From the IMG/VR virus record IMGVR_UViG_3300021976_000040, positions 1-38,332 of that record: DNA of 38,332 nt, one strand, 5' to 3'. Below the pieces are notes generated by a model. It was not told where the DNA came from. It was given only the letters and a program-made list of their open reading frames with translations, and did no database searches. This stretch comes from a virus. Made by a program: the position numbers and the translations under genes. Below, one piece after another: positions 20,914-28,988 of this stretch; positions within the stretch are counted from its first letter, which is position 1; the number at the start of each line of letters is the position of its first letter.

Positions 20914-21447
20914 GTGCTGAACCTCGAAAGCGTGAAGACGCGCCTCGAACGCTACGAAGGGCGCACAAACTATATGTATCTCGACACGGCGGGCGTGGTC
21001 ACGGTCGGCGTGGGCCACGCGCTCACGTCGCCGGCGCTCGCGTATGCGCTGCCGTGGCACGATCACGCGGACGTGGTGACGGGATATCTCGCGGTCCTGA
21101 CAGCGAAACGTCCAATGCCGGCCGCCTTCTATAAGCATTTCACGCTGGCGCGTCTCGCGCCGGCGTCTATCGATACCATGCGCGATCAGGACGTCACGCT
21201 CAAACTAGGACAAATCACGCGCGCGCTGCCGGAGTGGAAAGCCTGGCCGGACGAAGTACGCGAGGCCATTGTCGATATCGCGTTCAATTGCGGTATCGCC
21301 GGGCTGTTGAAATTTCCGAAAATGCTCGCTGCGATCCACGCGCGCGACTGGGAACGCGCCGCGCTCGAATCGCATCGGCCGCAGATCTCGAAAGAGCGTA
21401 ACGCCGACGTCGCCGCGCTCCTCGCGGGCGTGGGCGTCGGCGCCTGA
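20914..21447 (+). CDS. Endolysin, T4-lysozyme-like (GH24)
   Basis: 177 residues from GTG 20914. The catalytic triad spacing of T4 lysozyme (Glu11, Asp20, Thr26) is reproduced as Glu15, Asp24 and Thr30 in RYEGRTNYMYLDTAGVVTVG followed by VGH. The later helix FNCGIAGLLKFPKMLAAI and QISKERNADVAALL are also family features. It cleaves the MurNAc-GlcNAc bond of peptidoglycan. No signal sequence, so it needs a holin; small membrane proteins at 6240, 10881, 11376 or 37737 are candidates, none adjacent. Its position between portal and scaffold is unlike P22, where lysis genes precede packaging, and could be a virion or moron insertion. Confidence 0.85.
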   Translation: MLNLESVKTRLERYEGRTNYMYLDTAGVVTVGVGHALTSPALAYALPWHDHADVVTGYLAVLTAKRPMPAAFYKHFTLARLAPASIDTMRDQDVTLKLGQITRALPEWKAWPDEVREAIVDIAFNCGIAGLLKFPKMLAAIHARDWERAALESHRPQISKERNADVAALLAGVGVGA

Positions 21448-21657
21448 GCCCGTTCTAACGTGTCGCCAGTCTAAAGGGCTCGCGCTCTCGGGCGCGCTCT
21501 AACGTGTCGCCGGTCTTCCCCTCGCGCCGCGTGTAGCGGTCGCAGTAGGGGCCGTCCGCATTTATCAGTTTTGAGGGGTCGGAACTATACACCTCTCAAG
21601 TTTGTAGCACTCGCCCACCGGTGGGCGTTGTACGCCGGGTCAATCACGCCTTCACTT
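21448..21657. other. Intergenic repeats before scaffold gene
   Basis: Two direct 19-bp repeats, TCTAACGTGTCGCC(A/G)GTCT, at 21454-21472 and 21498-21516 with one difference, and a perfect 16-bp palindrome CGCCCACCGGTGGGCG at 21612-21627, 30 nt before the scaffold ATG. These could be operator, processing or termination elements. No gene is convincing in this stretch. Confidence 0.6.
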
Positions 21658-22590
21658 ATGGCAGACGAAACCAACGCACTCAACAATCCCGAACAATCGC
21701 TGGCGGAATATCGCGCGGCGCGTGACGGAAAACCACTCCCCGAAAAAACAGTAACGTCCGACGCGGCGCCGGTTGATAAACCCGAAGTCGCGGAAAGTGC
21801 TGCGGCGCCGGAGTCCGCGGAAGATACCAACGAGGAACAACCAGAAACTACCGAACAACCGAAATCGAAACCGAAGCGCGGGCTCGTCAGCGAGGTAATC
21901 TCGCTGCGGACCAAGGCGCGCGAACTCGAGGCGCGGCTCGCCGCGGCTACGTCGAGGCCGGAACCTCCGCCGGCTGACACGCGGGCCGCGCAACCGTCCG
22001 CGCCTCCTGTGGCGCCTGGTGGTGATCCTGAACCGGAACCGGAAAAGTATGCCGATTACGTCGAATGGCAGAAATCCTGGTCGCGCTGGGATCGTCGCCA
22101 AGCGCAGCGCGAGGAAGCGCAGAACGCGGCGCGTGAGCGCGTCATGGTTGAATCGCGGACGCGTGAGCAGACCTGGGCCGAACGGCTCGAAAGCGCGCAA
22201 GCCGATCACGAAGACTTCGTGACGGTCGCGCTGAATGTCGATTTGCCTGTGTCGCTGCTCGCGGGCGATGCGATCAAAGACGCGCCGAACGGGCCGCAGA
22301 TTCTGTACTATCTCGGCCAGAATCCCGAAGAGGCGAAGCGTATTAACAAGCTGTCGCCGCACGCGCAGGTTCGCGAAATCGGAAAAATCGAGTTACGTCT
22401 CACGCCGGCGGAAGCCGACGCGGACGCGGAAGTTCCTCCTCACCACACTCCACCCGTAGTTAGCAAGGCGCCCACGCCCGCGCCGCGGCTTACCGGCGGC
22501 TCTCTCTCAAAACCGAATCCCGTCCGCAATCTCGAGGGGATGACGAACGCAGAGTACCGCGCGTACCGCGAAGCTGGAAAAATCCGCTGA
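21658..22590 (+). CDS. Scaffolding protein (P22 gp8-like)
   Basis: 310 residues from ATG 21658; an upstream extension to 21571 adds an unrelated N-terminus over the palindrome and is rejected. Very charged and low-complexity: Glu/Pro/Ala-rich 20-85, a coiled-coil segment (SEVISLRTKARELEARLAAA), a second disordered Pro-rich region, and a helical C-terminal half with ADYVEWQKSWSRWDRRQAQR and AERLESAQADHEDFVTVALN. The features and position directly before the coat gene match P22-type scaffolds, which guide prohead assembly and then exit. The basic C-terminal end (NPVRNLEGMTNAEYRAYREA) is as expected for coat binding. Confidence 0.82.
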   Translation: MADETNALNNPEQSLAEYRAARDGKPLPEKTVTSDAAPVDKPEVAESAAAPESAEDTNEEQPETTEQPKSKPKRGLVSEVISLRTKARELEARLAAATSRPEPPPADTRAAQPSAPPVAPGGDPEPEPEKYADYVEWQKSWSRWDRRQAQREEAQNAARERVMVESRTREQTWAERLESAQADHEDFVTVALNVDLPVSLLAGDAIKDAPNGPQILYYLGQNPEEAKRINKLSPHAQVREIGKIELRLTPAEADADAEVPPHHTPPVVSKAPTPAPRLTGGSLSKPNPVRNLEGMTNAEYRAYREAGKIR

Positions 22591-22635
22591 CCTGACACTT
22601 ACCGCGCCGGCGCTGTCCGGCGATAGGTGCTCGCT

Positions 22636-23859
22636 TTGGCAAACACAATTCTTACGCCTCTCATGATTACTCGTGAGGCGATGATGTTACTCGAAAACTC
22701 GCTGACTTTTACCAAACAAGTTACGCGAAAATATGACAATCTCTACGCGCAATCCGGCGCGAAAGTCGGCGCAACCGTTAACCTGCGGCTGCCGGCACAG
22801 TTCACGGTCTCGAACGGGCCAAACTTGGCCGTTCAGGATTACACGGAGACGTTTTATCCGCTCACCATCAATCAACAGAAGCATATTGATGTGTCGTTCT
22901 CGTCTCTCGAACTAACGCTCTCGATTCAAGATTTCTCGGAGCGCGTGCTCGCTCCGCAAATCGCGCAACTCGCGAATCAAATCGATATGGACGGGCTCGC
23001 GCAGTATACAAACGTCTATAACTCGGTCGGCGTGATGGGCACGCCGAATACGACGCTCGCGCCGTTCCTCGCGGCTGGCGTCGCGCTCGATAACACGGCT
23101 ACGCCGCGCGATATCGATAAGCGCAATATCGTCCTCTCGGCGCAGGGCCAGGCGGATATCGTCGGCGGCTCGCCGCTCACGTATTTCAACGATCAAGACA
23201 CACTCGCGAAGCAGTACAAGAACGGCACAATGGGCCGCGCGATCGGCTTCAAGTGGTCGATGGATCAGAACGTCGGGACCATGATTAACGGGCCGATGGG
23301 CGGTACGCCAGCGGTTAATGGCGCGTCGCAAGTCGGCGCCTCGCTCATCACGAACGCTTGGACGGCGGCGGCCGCGTCGCGGCTGCTCGGCGGCGAAAGC
23401 TTTACGCTGCCGCTCGTCTACGCGGTCAATCCGCTCTCCAAGGTCTCAACCGGTAAGCTGCAGCAGTTCCGGGCCGCCGCGGTCTCGTCCGACGGCGCCG
23501 GGAATGCCACGCTGACCATCTCGCCGCCTATCGTCACAACGGGCGCGGCGCAGAACGTCTCGAACTCGCCCGCATCGGGCGCGGTGCTTACGTTTGTCGG
23601 GGCCGCGAACGTGCAATGTCCCGTCGGACTGGCGTTCCATAGCCAGGCATTCGCGTTCGTGTCGGTCGATTTGGAAGACGTATCCCGCTATGGTGCCTGG
23701 GGGGCCAGGGTAAGTGATGACCAGTTGGGGATATCCATGCGTGTAGCCAGACAGTACGCTATAGGCACAGATACAGTACCCTGCCGCATAGACGTAGCTT
23801 ATGGTTGGGGTACGCCTAGGCCACAGATGGCCGCTAGGATATACGGAAGTAATACATAA
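22636..23859 (+). CDS. Major capsid (coat) protein, P22 gp5-like
   Basis: 407 residues from TTG 22636, chosen because relatives begin MANTILTP; GTG 22627 would add three residues. Family features include ANTILTPLMITREAMMLLEN, a beta-rich segment (SGAKVGATVNLRLPAQFTVS) and SIQDFSERVLAPQIAQLANQ. It is the HK97-fold coat with the P22 insertion domain, assembling around the scaffold. The last 60 codons (23680-23859) switch to ATA, AGG and AGA codons and low CpG, unlike the rest of the gene, yet the protein still fits the family, pointing to a recombined 3' end. Confidence 0.9.
   Translation: MANTILTPLMITREAMMLLENSLTFTKQVTRKYDNLYAQSGAKVGATVNLRLPAQFTVSNGPNLAVQDYTETFYPLTINQQKHIDVSFSSLELTLSIQDFSERVLAPQIAQLANQIDMDGLAQYTNVYNSVGVMGTPNTTLAPFLAAGVALDNTATPRDIDKRNIVLSAQGQADIVGGSPLTYFNDQDTLAKQYKNGTMGRAIGFKWSMDQNVGTMINGPMGGTPAVNGASQVGASLITNAWTAAAASRLLGGESFTLPLVYAVNPLSKVSTGKLQQFRAAAVSSDGAGNATLTISPPIVTTGAAQNVSNSPASGAVLTFVGAANVQCPVGLAFHSQAFAFVSVDLEDVSRYGAWGARVSDDQLGISMRVARQYAIGTDTVPCRIDVAYGWGTPRPQMAARIYGSNT
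23680..23859 (+). other. Compositionally foreign 3' end of coat gene
   Basis: In this 180-nt stretch all four Ile codons are ATA and four of seven Arg codons are AGG or AGA, codons that are rare in the rest of the gene; I count about 8 CpG, well below neighbouring segments of equal length. The change begins near the codons for EDVSRYGAW and stops at TAA. The protein remains family-like, so a homologous exchange with a phage of different codon bias is likely. Confidence 0.75.
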
Positions 23860-23960
23860 CCACTAGGCGGCGTCTTCGGACGCCGCGTTCCACGCGATGC
23901 TCTGTAAAACGCCTCGAGTGGCTTGTCTAAGCCGCATTGAGTGCATTTGTAAGTCGCCAT
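23799..23960 (-). pseudogene. Truncated zinc-ribbon gene remnant
   Basis: ATG 23960 opens MATYKCTQCGLDKPLEAFYR, the usual start of a Cys-x2-Cys zinc-ribbon/HNH-associated protein, but the second cysteine pair never comes and the frame runs into the antisense of the coat gene end. In another frame the DNA ends NAASEDAA-stop at 23864, paralleling NTAPVDAA-stop of the intact neighbour at 24010. An internal deletion with frameshift is the likely explanation. Confidence 0.5.
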
Positions 23961-24009
23961 CTACAACTCTTATCGGCCAAACGCGGCGCGCGCGCGAGGT
24001 CGTGAAGTA

Positions 24010-24273
24010 CTAGGCGGCGTCTACGGGCGCCGTGTTCGCTTTTGGAAGCGTCACTGCGTAGTAGTAATCGCGGCCGCGGGCGGGGTGTTTCGCCTCGTAC
24101 CGCAGCGCGATCGTTTTATATTTGTCGGGGTTCGCGGCGCGCCATTCAACAAGGGCGGCGCGAATCGCGGCGGGGTGCTCCGCTCTCCACTGTCTCGAAC
24201 GGGCGGCGCCGCAGGGTTTGCAAAGCCGTTTCGCGCCGGTGGCGCCGCATACCGTGCACGTTGTTTCATTCAT
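24010..24273 (-). CDS. Zinc-finger/HNH-associated protein, 87 aa
   Basis: ATG 24273. N-terminus has CTVCGATG and CKPCGAARSRQWR, a four-cysteine zinc ribbon followed by arginine-rich helices with repeating W and NP (EHPAAIRAALVEWRAANPDK), the module commonly found ahead of HNH endonuclease domains in phages. No HNH catalytic residues follow (the protein ends shortly after YYYAV), so it is either an orphan DNA-binding module or a truncated homing endonuclease. Minus strand between coat and gp4-like genes, hence moron-like. Confidence 0.65.
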   Translation of the reverse strand: MNETTCTVCGATGAKRLCKPCGAARSRQWRAEHPAAIRAALVEWRAANPDKYKTIALRYEAKHPARGRDYYYAVTLPKANTAPVDAA

Positions 24274-24337
24274 CGCTATTACTCTTATCGCGCATTTACC
24301 AGAAAGTTCTATCCGTATCTCTCAAAAAAGGAACCTC

Positions 24338-24787
24338 ATGCCATATCAACATCAAGAATTTCCGAAGGCGAAGTATCACGCGACCGAGGGCGTAAGAAGT
24401 GTTCGCTCGGCGGAAGCGGAAGCGGATCTGGGGCCGGGGTGGGTTGACTCGCCCGCGCAGTTGCCGCAGAAGGACGCGCTCGAGGAAGAGCGTAAATCGG
24501 CGGAAGGAAAGCTCGGCGACTTTCAGCGGGCGCTTGCCGACGAACGCGCCACGTTTGAAAAAGAGAAGGCGCAATTAACCGATGATCGGCTGGCGCTCGA
24601 CGCGGAGAAAAGCCGACTGGCGGACGAACGCGCCGGGATCGACGCGGAACAACAGCAACTCATCGCGGCGCGCGACGCGTTCGCGAAAGAGCAGGAGCGG
24701 CTCGTTGAAGAGCGCCAAGAGTTCGCGAAAGAAAAGCAAGCGGCTACGGCTGACGAATCCGACACGCCGCGCAAAGGGCGCAAGTAA
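24338..24787 (+). CDS. Coiled-coil protein, 149 aa, head-tail region
   Basis: ATG 24338 has AAAAAAGGA 6 nt upstream, a good ribosome-binding site; the longer frame to 24122 is antisense to the zinc-finger gene. After a short start (MPYQHQEFPKAKYHATEGVR) residues 55-135 are a continuous charged coiled coil (EEERKSAEGKLGDFQRALAD, REAFAKEQERL-type heptads) and the tail is basic (TPRKGRK). Position between coat and adaptor genes suggests a head-tail or decoration role; not assigned. Confidence 0.72.
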   Translation: MPYQHQEFPKAKYHATEGVRSVRSAEAEADLGPGWVDSPAQLPQKDALEEERKSAEGKLGDFQRALADERATFEKEKAQLTDDRLALDAEKSRLADERAGIDAEQQQLIAARDAFAKEQERLVEERQEFAKEKQAATADESDTPRKGRK

Positions 24788-25492
24788 GTGGCTGTTCTCG
24801 TCTCGGATATCGCCGTCGAGGTGCTTTCGATCCTCGGCGTGTACGCGCCGGGGGAACCGGTGGCGACGGCCGATTCCGCCTCACTGCTATTCACCCTAAA
24901 CGGCATCGTTGACGGGTTCGCGGCGGAACGTCTGATGATTTTCGAGACGGCCATTCTGCCGTTCTCGACGGTCATCGCAAAGCAATCCTACAAGCTCGGG
25001 CCGGACGGTACGAACGACTGGGTAACTACGTTTTTGCCGGGCGCGGTGACGTCCATCGGTCTGCTGACGGTGGGCGGCACGCTCGAAATACCGCTCGCGC
25101 TCTACACGCTCGCGCAGTGGCAGGCGATCGCGCTCAAGGCTACGGCGGGCGTTCCGACGGCGTGCTGGCCACAATACGGGGCCGTGTTTCACACGCTGAA
25201 TTTCTGGCCGGTGCCGAACGTGGTCTCGCCGGTGCTGCTCTATGTGCAAAAGCAAATCCCGCTATTCACGTCGGTAACGAACACGGTGTTACTGCCTCCC
25301 GGTTATCAGGAGTTATTGACTTACGAGCTCGCGCTGAAGTCCGTCGGTAAGTTCGGCCGCGAGGTACCGGCGTGGCTGCCGGCCGCCTGGCGCGCTGCGC
25401 GAACACGGGTGGAGGATCGCGCCGCGCTCGCATCGCGGGGGAATCGCGTAGGCGCGGATTCGTCGGTCTCGCCGGCGACAAAGGGGGTCTAG
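24788..25492 (+). CDS. Head-to-tail adaptor, P22 gp4-like, copy 1
   Basis: 234 residues from GTG 24788, directly after the previous stop. Family features: LSILGVYAPGEPVATADSAS, LNGIVDGFAAERLMIF, YKLGPDGTNDWVTTFLPGAV and PPGYQELLTYELALKSVGKF. These match the P22 gp4 tail accessory (gatekeeper/adaptor) group that closes the head after packaging. C-terminal extension is basic and Ala-rich. The next gene is a clear paralogue. Confidence 0.82.
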   Translation: MAVLVSDIAVEVLSILGVYAPGEPVATADSASLLFTLNGIVDGFAAERLMIFETAILPFSTVIAKQSYKLGPDGTNDWVTTFLPGAVTSIGLLTVGGTLEIPLALYTLAQWQAIALKATAGVPTACWPQYGAVFHTLNFWPVPNVVSPVLLYVQKQIPLFTSVTNTVLLPPGYQELLTYELALKSVGKFGREVPAWLPAAWRAARTRVEDRAALASRGNRVGADSSVSPATKGV

Positions 25493-26313
25493 TGGCGGTT
25501 CTCGTCCTCGACGTCTTGAACGAGGTGCTTTCCATTCTGGGCGTGTACGCGCCGGGTGAAAACATCACGGCGGCGGATTCGCAGAGCATGCTGTTCACAC
25601 TGAACGGCATTCTAGACGGGCTCGGCGCCGAAATATTCGCGATCGTCGATCATCCGGTGTACGCGTTTCCGGTGGTCGGCTCGAAGCAAGCCTACACGCT
25701 CGGGCCGGACGCGAGTAACGACTGGGTAACGCCCACGCTGCCCGCGTCGATCGTCGCGGTAAGCGTGCTGGTGGGCGCGCTCGAGGTCTCGCTCGCGCCG
25801 CTCAATACCGACGAGTGGCAAGCCATCGGAATCAAGTCGTTTTCGGGCGGCGTGTTTCCGAGTGGCTACTGGCTACAGTACGGCGCGGCGTTTCATACGC
25901 TCAATTTCTTTCCTATGCCGTCGAGCACGAACGCGGTGCGGTTGTACTGCGATTCTCCGCTCACGTCGTTTACCGCGGTCACGAATACAGTCGCCATGCC
26001 GGCGGGGTATCAGGAATTTCTAACCTACGACCTCGCCATCAAAAGCGCGGGAAAGTTCGGAAAGAGTTTACCGGGCTGGCTGCCGGAGGCGCGGCGCGAT
26101 GCGCGCTCGCGGATCAAAGAAGCAAATTACACGCCGATCTACTCGCGCTGCGACGACGCGTTGCTCGCGGGCGGCGGCGGGCTCGGCGGCGGTTCGATGC
26201 TGTTCGCCTCGGGCGGCGGCGCGACGGCCGGCGGCGCGGGTACGTGGGGGCCGTCGACGTCGGTGTACGTGTGGGGGCCGTCGTCGTCTGATTCGCTCAT
26301 TAACTGGGCATAA
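25492..26313 (+). CDS. Head-to-tail adaptor, P22 gp4-like, copy 2
   Basis: GTG 25492 shares one base with the upstream stop (TAGTG) and gives MAVLVLDVLNEVLSILGVYA, nearly the same start as copy 1. The domain matches copy 1 throughout (LNGILDGLGAEIFAIVDHPV, YTLGPDASNDWVTPTLPASI, PAGYQEFLTYDLAIKSAGKF). It adds a Gly/Ser-rich 50-residue C-terminal tail with YVWGPSSS. Tandem duplication, followed by divergence and tail gain. It may form a second ring or a mixed adaptor. Confidence 0.82.
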   Translation: MAVLVLDVLNEVLSILGVYAPGENITAADSQSMLFTLNGILDGLGAEIFAIVDHPVYAFPVVGSKQAYTLGPDASNDWVTPTLPASIVAVSVLVGALEVSLAPLNTDEWQAIGIKSFSGGVFPSGYWLQYGAAFHTLNFFPMPSSTNAVRLYCDSPLTSFTAVTNTVAMPAGYQEFLTYDLAIKSAGKFGKSLPGWLPEARRDARSRIKEANYTPIYSRCDDALLAGGGGLGGGSMLFASGGGATAGGAGTWGPSTSVYVWGPSSSDSLINWA

Positions 26314-26328
26314 AGGGGATTTTGAAAT

Positions 26329-26862
26329 ATGGCTTGGCCTTCTGCTGTGCTCGCGGGAACGCAAATACTCGCGGCGCAAATCAACTCAATTATCGCGGGG
26401 CTCGCGACGTGGGCGGGTGCTGTCAACGGAAACGGGAACGCGCTCTCGAACGTGGGCTCGCTCCAGGTCGCGGGCGCGGCGACGTTCACGGCGCCCGATC
26501 AAATCGCGCTCGGCGCGGGGTGGACGGCATGGACGCCGGTACTCACGCCAAGCGGCGCTATGACGCTCACCAGTTACTCCATCGTCTCGGCGAAATACTT
26601 GCGCGTGGGGCCGATGGTCTTCCTGCAAGTGGTCGTAGGTTACACGCTCGGCGGTACGCTCGGAAACTCACTGGTGCTCACGGGTGTCCCGTTCCCATTA
26701 GTCGATAGCGGCAACGGTATTACTTGCTGGAATATCTCATCCACGTCGGCGCTCAGTGCGCAGTTCACAACGAACGTATCGATCACGTTGCAAAACAGTA
26801 ACGCTACCAGTTTCCTCGGCGGCGCGCAATTCCTGACGCTCGGCGGTTTCTACCATTGCTAG
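26329..26862 (+). CDS. Fibre-like tail protein, paralogue 1, 177 aa
   Basis: ATG 26329 with AAAGGGG upstream. Residues 1-60 form an N-terminal repeat-poor helical/turn segment; residues 62-177 are a beta-rich domain: GWTAWTPVLTPSGAMTLTSY, YLRVGPMVFLQVVVGYTLGG and GGAQFLTLGGFYHC. The W-T-P-x-x-x-x-x-G start and a Gly-rich end are common in trimeric tail-fibre tip domains. The same domain ends the gene at 28410-28985. Possible receptor-binding or needle-knob protein. Confidence 0.7.
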   Translation: MAWPSAVLAGTQILAAQINSIIAGLATWAGAVNGNGNALSNVGSLQVAGAATFTAPDQIALGAGWTAWTPVLTPSGAMTLTSYSIVSAKYLRVGPMVFLQVVVGYTLGGTLGNSLVLTGVPFPLVDSGNGITCWNISSTSALSAQFTTNVSITLQNSNATSFLGGAQFLTLGGFYHC

Positions 26863-26886
26863 CGCGGCGCTGGTGATCGGCTAAAC

Positions 26887-28413
26887 ATGAGATTTGAGTC
26901 TTTCATCGATGGGCCGTACGCGCTCACGGCGCCGCAAGCCGCAGCCGAAAAACTGATAAATATGTATTGGGAACCGGTCGCCGCGGCCGGCGGCAATCCG
27001 GCGCAGCGTGCAATCTTAGTGCGTACGCCGGGGACGCTGCAAAAGGTCGTTCTTCCGGCGGCGGGGCTCACGTCGCCGTACTCGGGCGGTCGCGGCATGA
27101 TAACGGTACTCGGGCGCTGTTTCTGTGTCGCGGGCGGCGGGTTTTACGAGCTCACTTACTCATTAGGGATCACGTACACGCTTCGGGGTAGCTTGGTCGC
27201 GGCCGGCTTTGGTCCGATCGCTGAGCCGGCGGCGATGTGTACGACGGGCCGGGAGATTTTGATTTGCGCGCGCGGGTGGGGTTACGTCTTTAATCTCGCG
27301 ACGAACGTATTTACGCAGATCACGGCGCCGGGTTTTCCTGCATATCCGGCCGCGGTGACGTGTTGCGCGATCGACACGTTTTTTATCGCGGTGCAGGGGC
27401 TGTCGCCTGGCGCTCCGGCCGGAACGGGTAACTTCTCGATTTCCTCGCCCTATAACGGTCTCGCCTGGGCGGTGCTCGATTTCGGCAACTCGCCGGAACC
27501 GAATCCGACGACGGCGGTGGCGGCGTCGCATAACTATCTCTGGCTGTTCTCGGATAATACGACGGTCGTATTTCAGAACACAGGGGCCGCGGCTTTCCCG
27601 TTTCAACGGGTGCCGGGCTCGCAAATCGAGATGGGCTGCCGGTCCATATTCACAATCCTGAATTGTGATAACACGCTGTTTTGGATCGGGTCGTCCGATC
27701 GCGGGCCGGCGGTCGTGTATCGCGCCGACGGGTTCATTCCGCGGCCGATCTCGAACTATGCGCTTGAGGCGGCCATGCAGCAATACAATTCGATTGCAAC
27801 CGCGGTTGCGTCGACGTATGAGGAGTACGGACACTTATTTTACCGGCTCGATTTTCCCACTAGCGCGGCGCCGCAAAGTCTTGGCGGTGGGACGACTCTA
27901 AGCTCAACGTGGGTCTATGACTGCACCACGAAAGAGTGGCATCAGCGCGGTCTCTGGGATACGGTATTGCTCCGCTATACCGCGGATCTGGCACAGTTTC
28001 ACGCCTTCGCATTTGGTCTCCATCTGGTGCAAAGCCCGAACGATAGCTCGATCTCGTATCAGTCGCTTGCGTACGCGGATACGAACGGCGCTCCGCTCCG
28101 CTGGTTGCGGGCGTCGCCGCATATCGCGGACGGGCAGGACTGGATGTTTTACTCTGGCTTCGAGCTTGATATGCAACGCGGCGGCGGGCCGGGTACGCCT
28201 CTCGTGTATCTGCGTTGGTCGGACGATGGCGGTATGACGTGGAGCGCCTCTTACGCTGCCACAAGCGGCGCGGCGGGCGCCTATGCAACGCGGGTACGCT
28301 GGCTGCGGCTCGGCCGCGGGCGTAATCGCGTTTTTGAGGTCTCGGGCTCCGATCCAGTGCCGAATCTGGCAATTATGGGCGCGGAGCTCGACGTCACAAA
28401 GGGTAATCCGTGA
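26887..28413 (+). CDS. Tail hub/DNA stabilisation protein, P22 gp10-like
   Basis: 508 residues from ATG 26887, close to P22 gp10 (472). N-terminal FESFIDGPYALTAPQAAAEK, then INMYWEPV and repeated beta-rich blocks (VAASHNYLWLFSDNTTVVFQ, GSQIEMGCRSIFTILNCDNT, WVYDCTTKEWHQRGLW), consistent with a beta-propeller-like hub. It closes the portal after packaging with gp4 and forms the tail hub. The stop overlaps the next GTG (28410-28413). Confidence 0.85.
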   Translation: MRFESFIDGPYALTAPQAAAEKLINMYWEPVAAAGGNPAQRAILVRTPGTLQKVVLPAAGLTSPYSGGRGMITVLGRCFCVAGGGFYELTYSLGITYTLRGSLVAAGFGPIAEPAAMCTTGREILICARGWGYVFNLATNVFTQITAPGFPAYPAAVTCCAIDTFFIAVQGLSPGAPAGTGNFSISSPYNGLAWAVLDFGNSPEPNPTTAVAASHNYLWLFSDNTTVVFQNTGAAAFPFQRVPGSQIEMGCRSIFTILNCDNTLFWIGSSDRGPAVVYRADGFIPRPISNYALEAAMQQYNSIATAVASTYEEYGHLFYRLDFPTSAAPQSLGGGTTLSSTWVYDCTTKEWHQRGLWDTVLLRYTADLAQFHAFAFGLHLVQSPNDSSISYQSLAYADTNGAPLRWLRASPHIADGQDWMFYSGFELDMQRGGGPGTPLVYLRWSDDGGMTWSASYAATSGAAGAYATRVRWLRLGRGRNRVFEVSGSDPVPNLAIMGAELDVTKGNP

Positions 28414-28985
28414 CGATCAGCTCGCCGCCGCTGACAACGCCGTTTCAGGATGCGGCCGGGTATATCACGATGCCGTGGGTGGCGTGGCTCGGCATGGTCA
28501 CGACGGCGCTCGGGCCGGGCGGCATCCTGTTCAATACCGCGCTCACGGGCAACACAACCATCGCGGCGCTTACGGCGGCGATCGCGACAATCACGGGCGC
28601 GGCGACGTTCTCGACGCCGGCCGCGATCGTGTTCGGCGCCGGCTGGACAGTGTGGACGCCGGTATTCACGCCAAGCGGCGCGATGACGGTTACGGGCGTG
28701 TCGGTCGTGACGGCGAAATACTTGCGCGTCGGGCCGGTCGTTTATCTACAGATGGTTTTCGGGTTGACGCTCGGCGGCACGCTGAGTAACACGCTGACGA
28801 TTAGCGGTCTGCCGGTCGCGCTCGCCGATAGCGGCAACGGGCTAACCTGCTGGAATGCTTCGTCTGTGCAACCGCTGTCGGTCCAGTTCGGCACGTCGAC
28901 GAGTCTGACGATTCAACCGGCCGGCGCCGCGACGTTCTCGGGCGGCGCGCAATTCCTGACGCTCGGCGGCGTGTATCACTGTTAA
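28410..28985 (+). CDS. Fibre-like tail protein, paralogue 2, 191 aa
   Basis: GTG 28410 overlaps the hub stop. The N-terminus has a different helix-containing segment (TTPFQDAAGYITMPWVAWLG), then the same C-terminal domain as 26329-26862 (GWTVWTPVFTPSGAMTVTGV, YLRVGPVVYLQMVFGLTLGG, GGAQFLTLGGVYHC). It occupies the slot of the P22 gp26 tail needle in gene order. Could be a needle with a knob domain or a receptor-binding protein. Confidence 0.7.
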   Translation: MTISSPPLTTPFQDAAGYITMPWVAWLGMVTTALGPGGILFNTALTGNTTIAALTAAIATITGAATFSTPAAIVFGAGWTVWTPVFTPSGAMTVTGVSVVTAKYLRVGPVVYLQMVFGLTLGGTLSNTLTISGLPVALADSGNGLTCWNASSVQPLSVQFGTSTSLTIQPAGAATFSGGAQFLTLGGVYHC

Positions 28986-28988
28986 GTT

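Noticed and set aside
20492-20920. 142-aa plus-strand frame after the portal gene
   Set aside because: Ser/Arg-rich and antisense to a minus-strand protein with a clear four-cysteine zinc ribbon and a TATAAT element.
21448-21657. CRISPR-like array from two 19-bp repeats
   Set aside because: Only two copies with one spacer, no further units and no cas genes.
23680-23859. Diversity-generating retroelement variable region at the coat 3' end
   Set aside because: No reverse transcriptase and no template repeat seen; the change is in codon usage, not adenine-directed variation.
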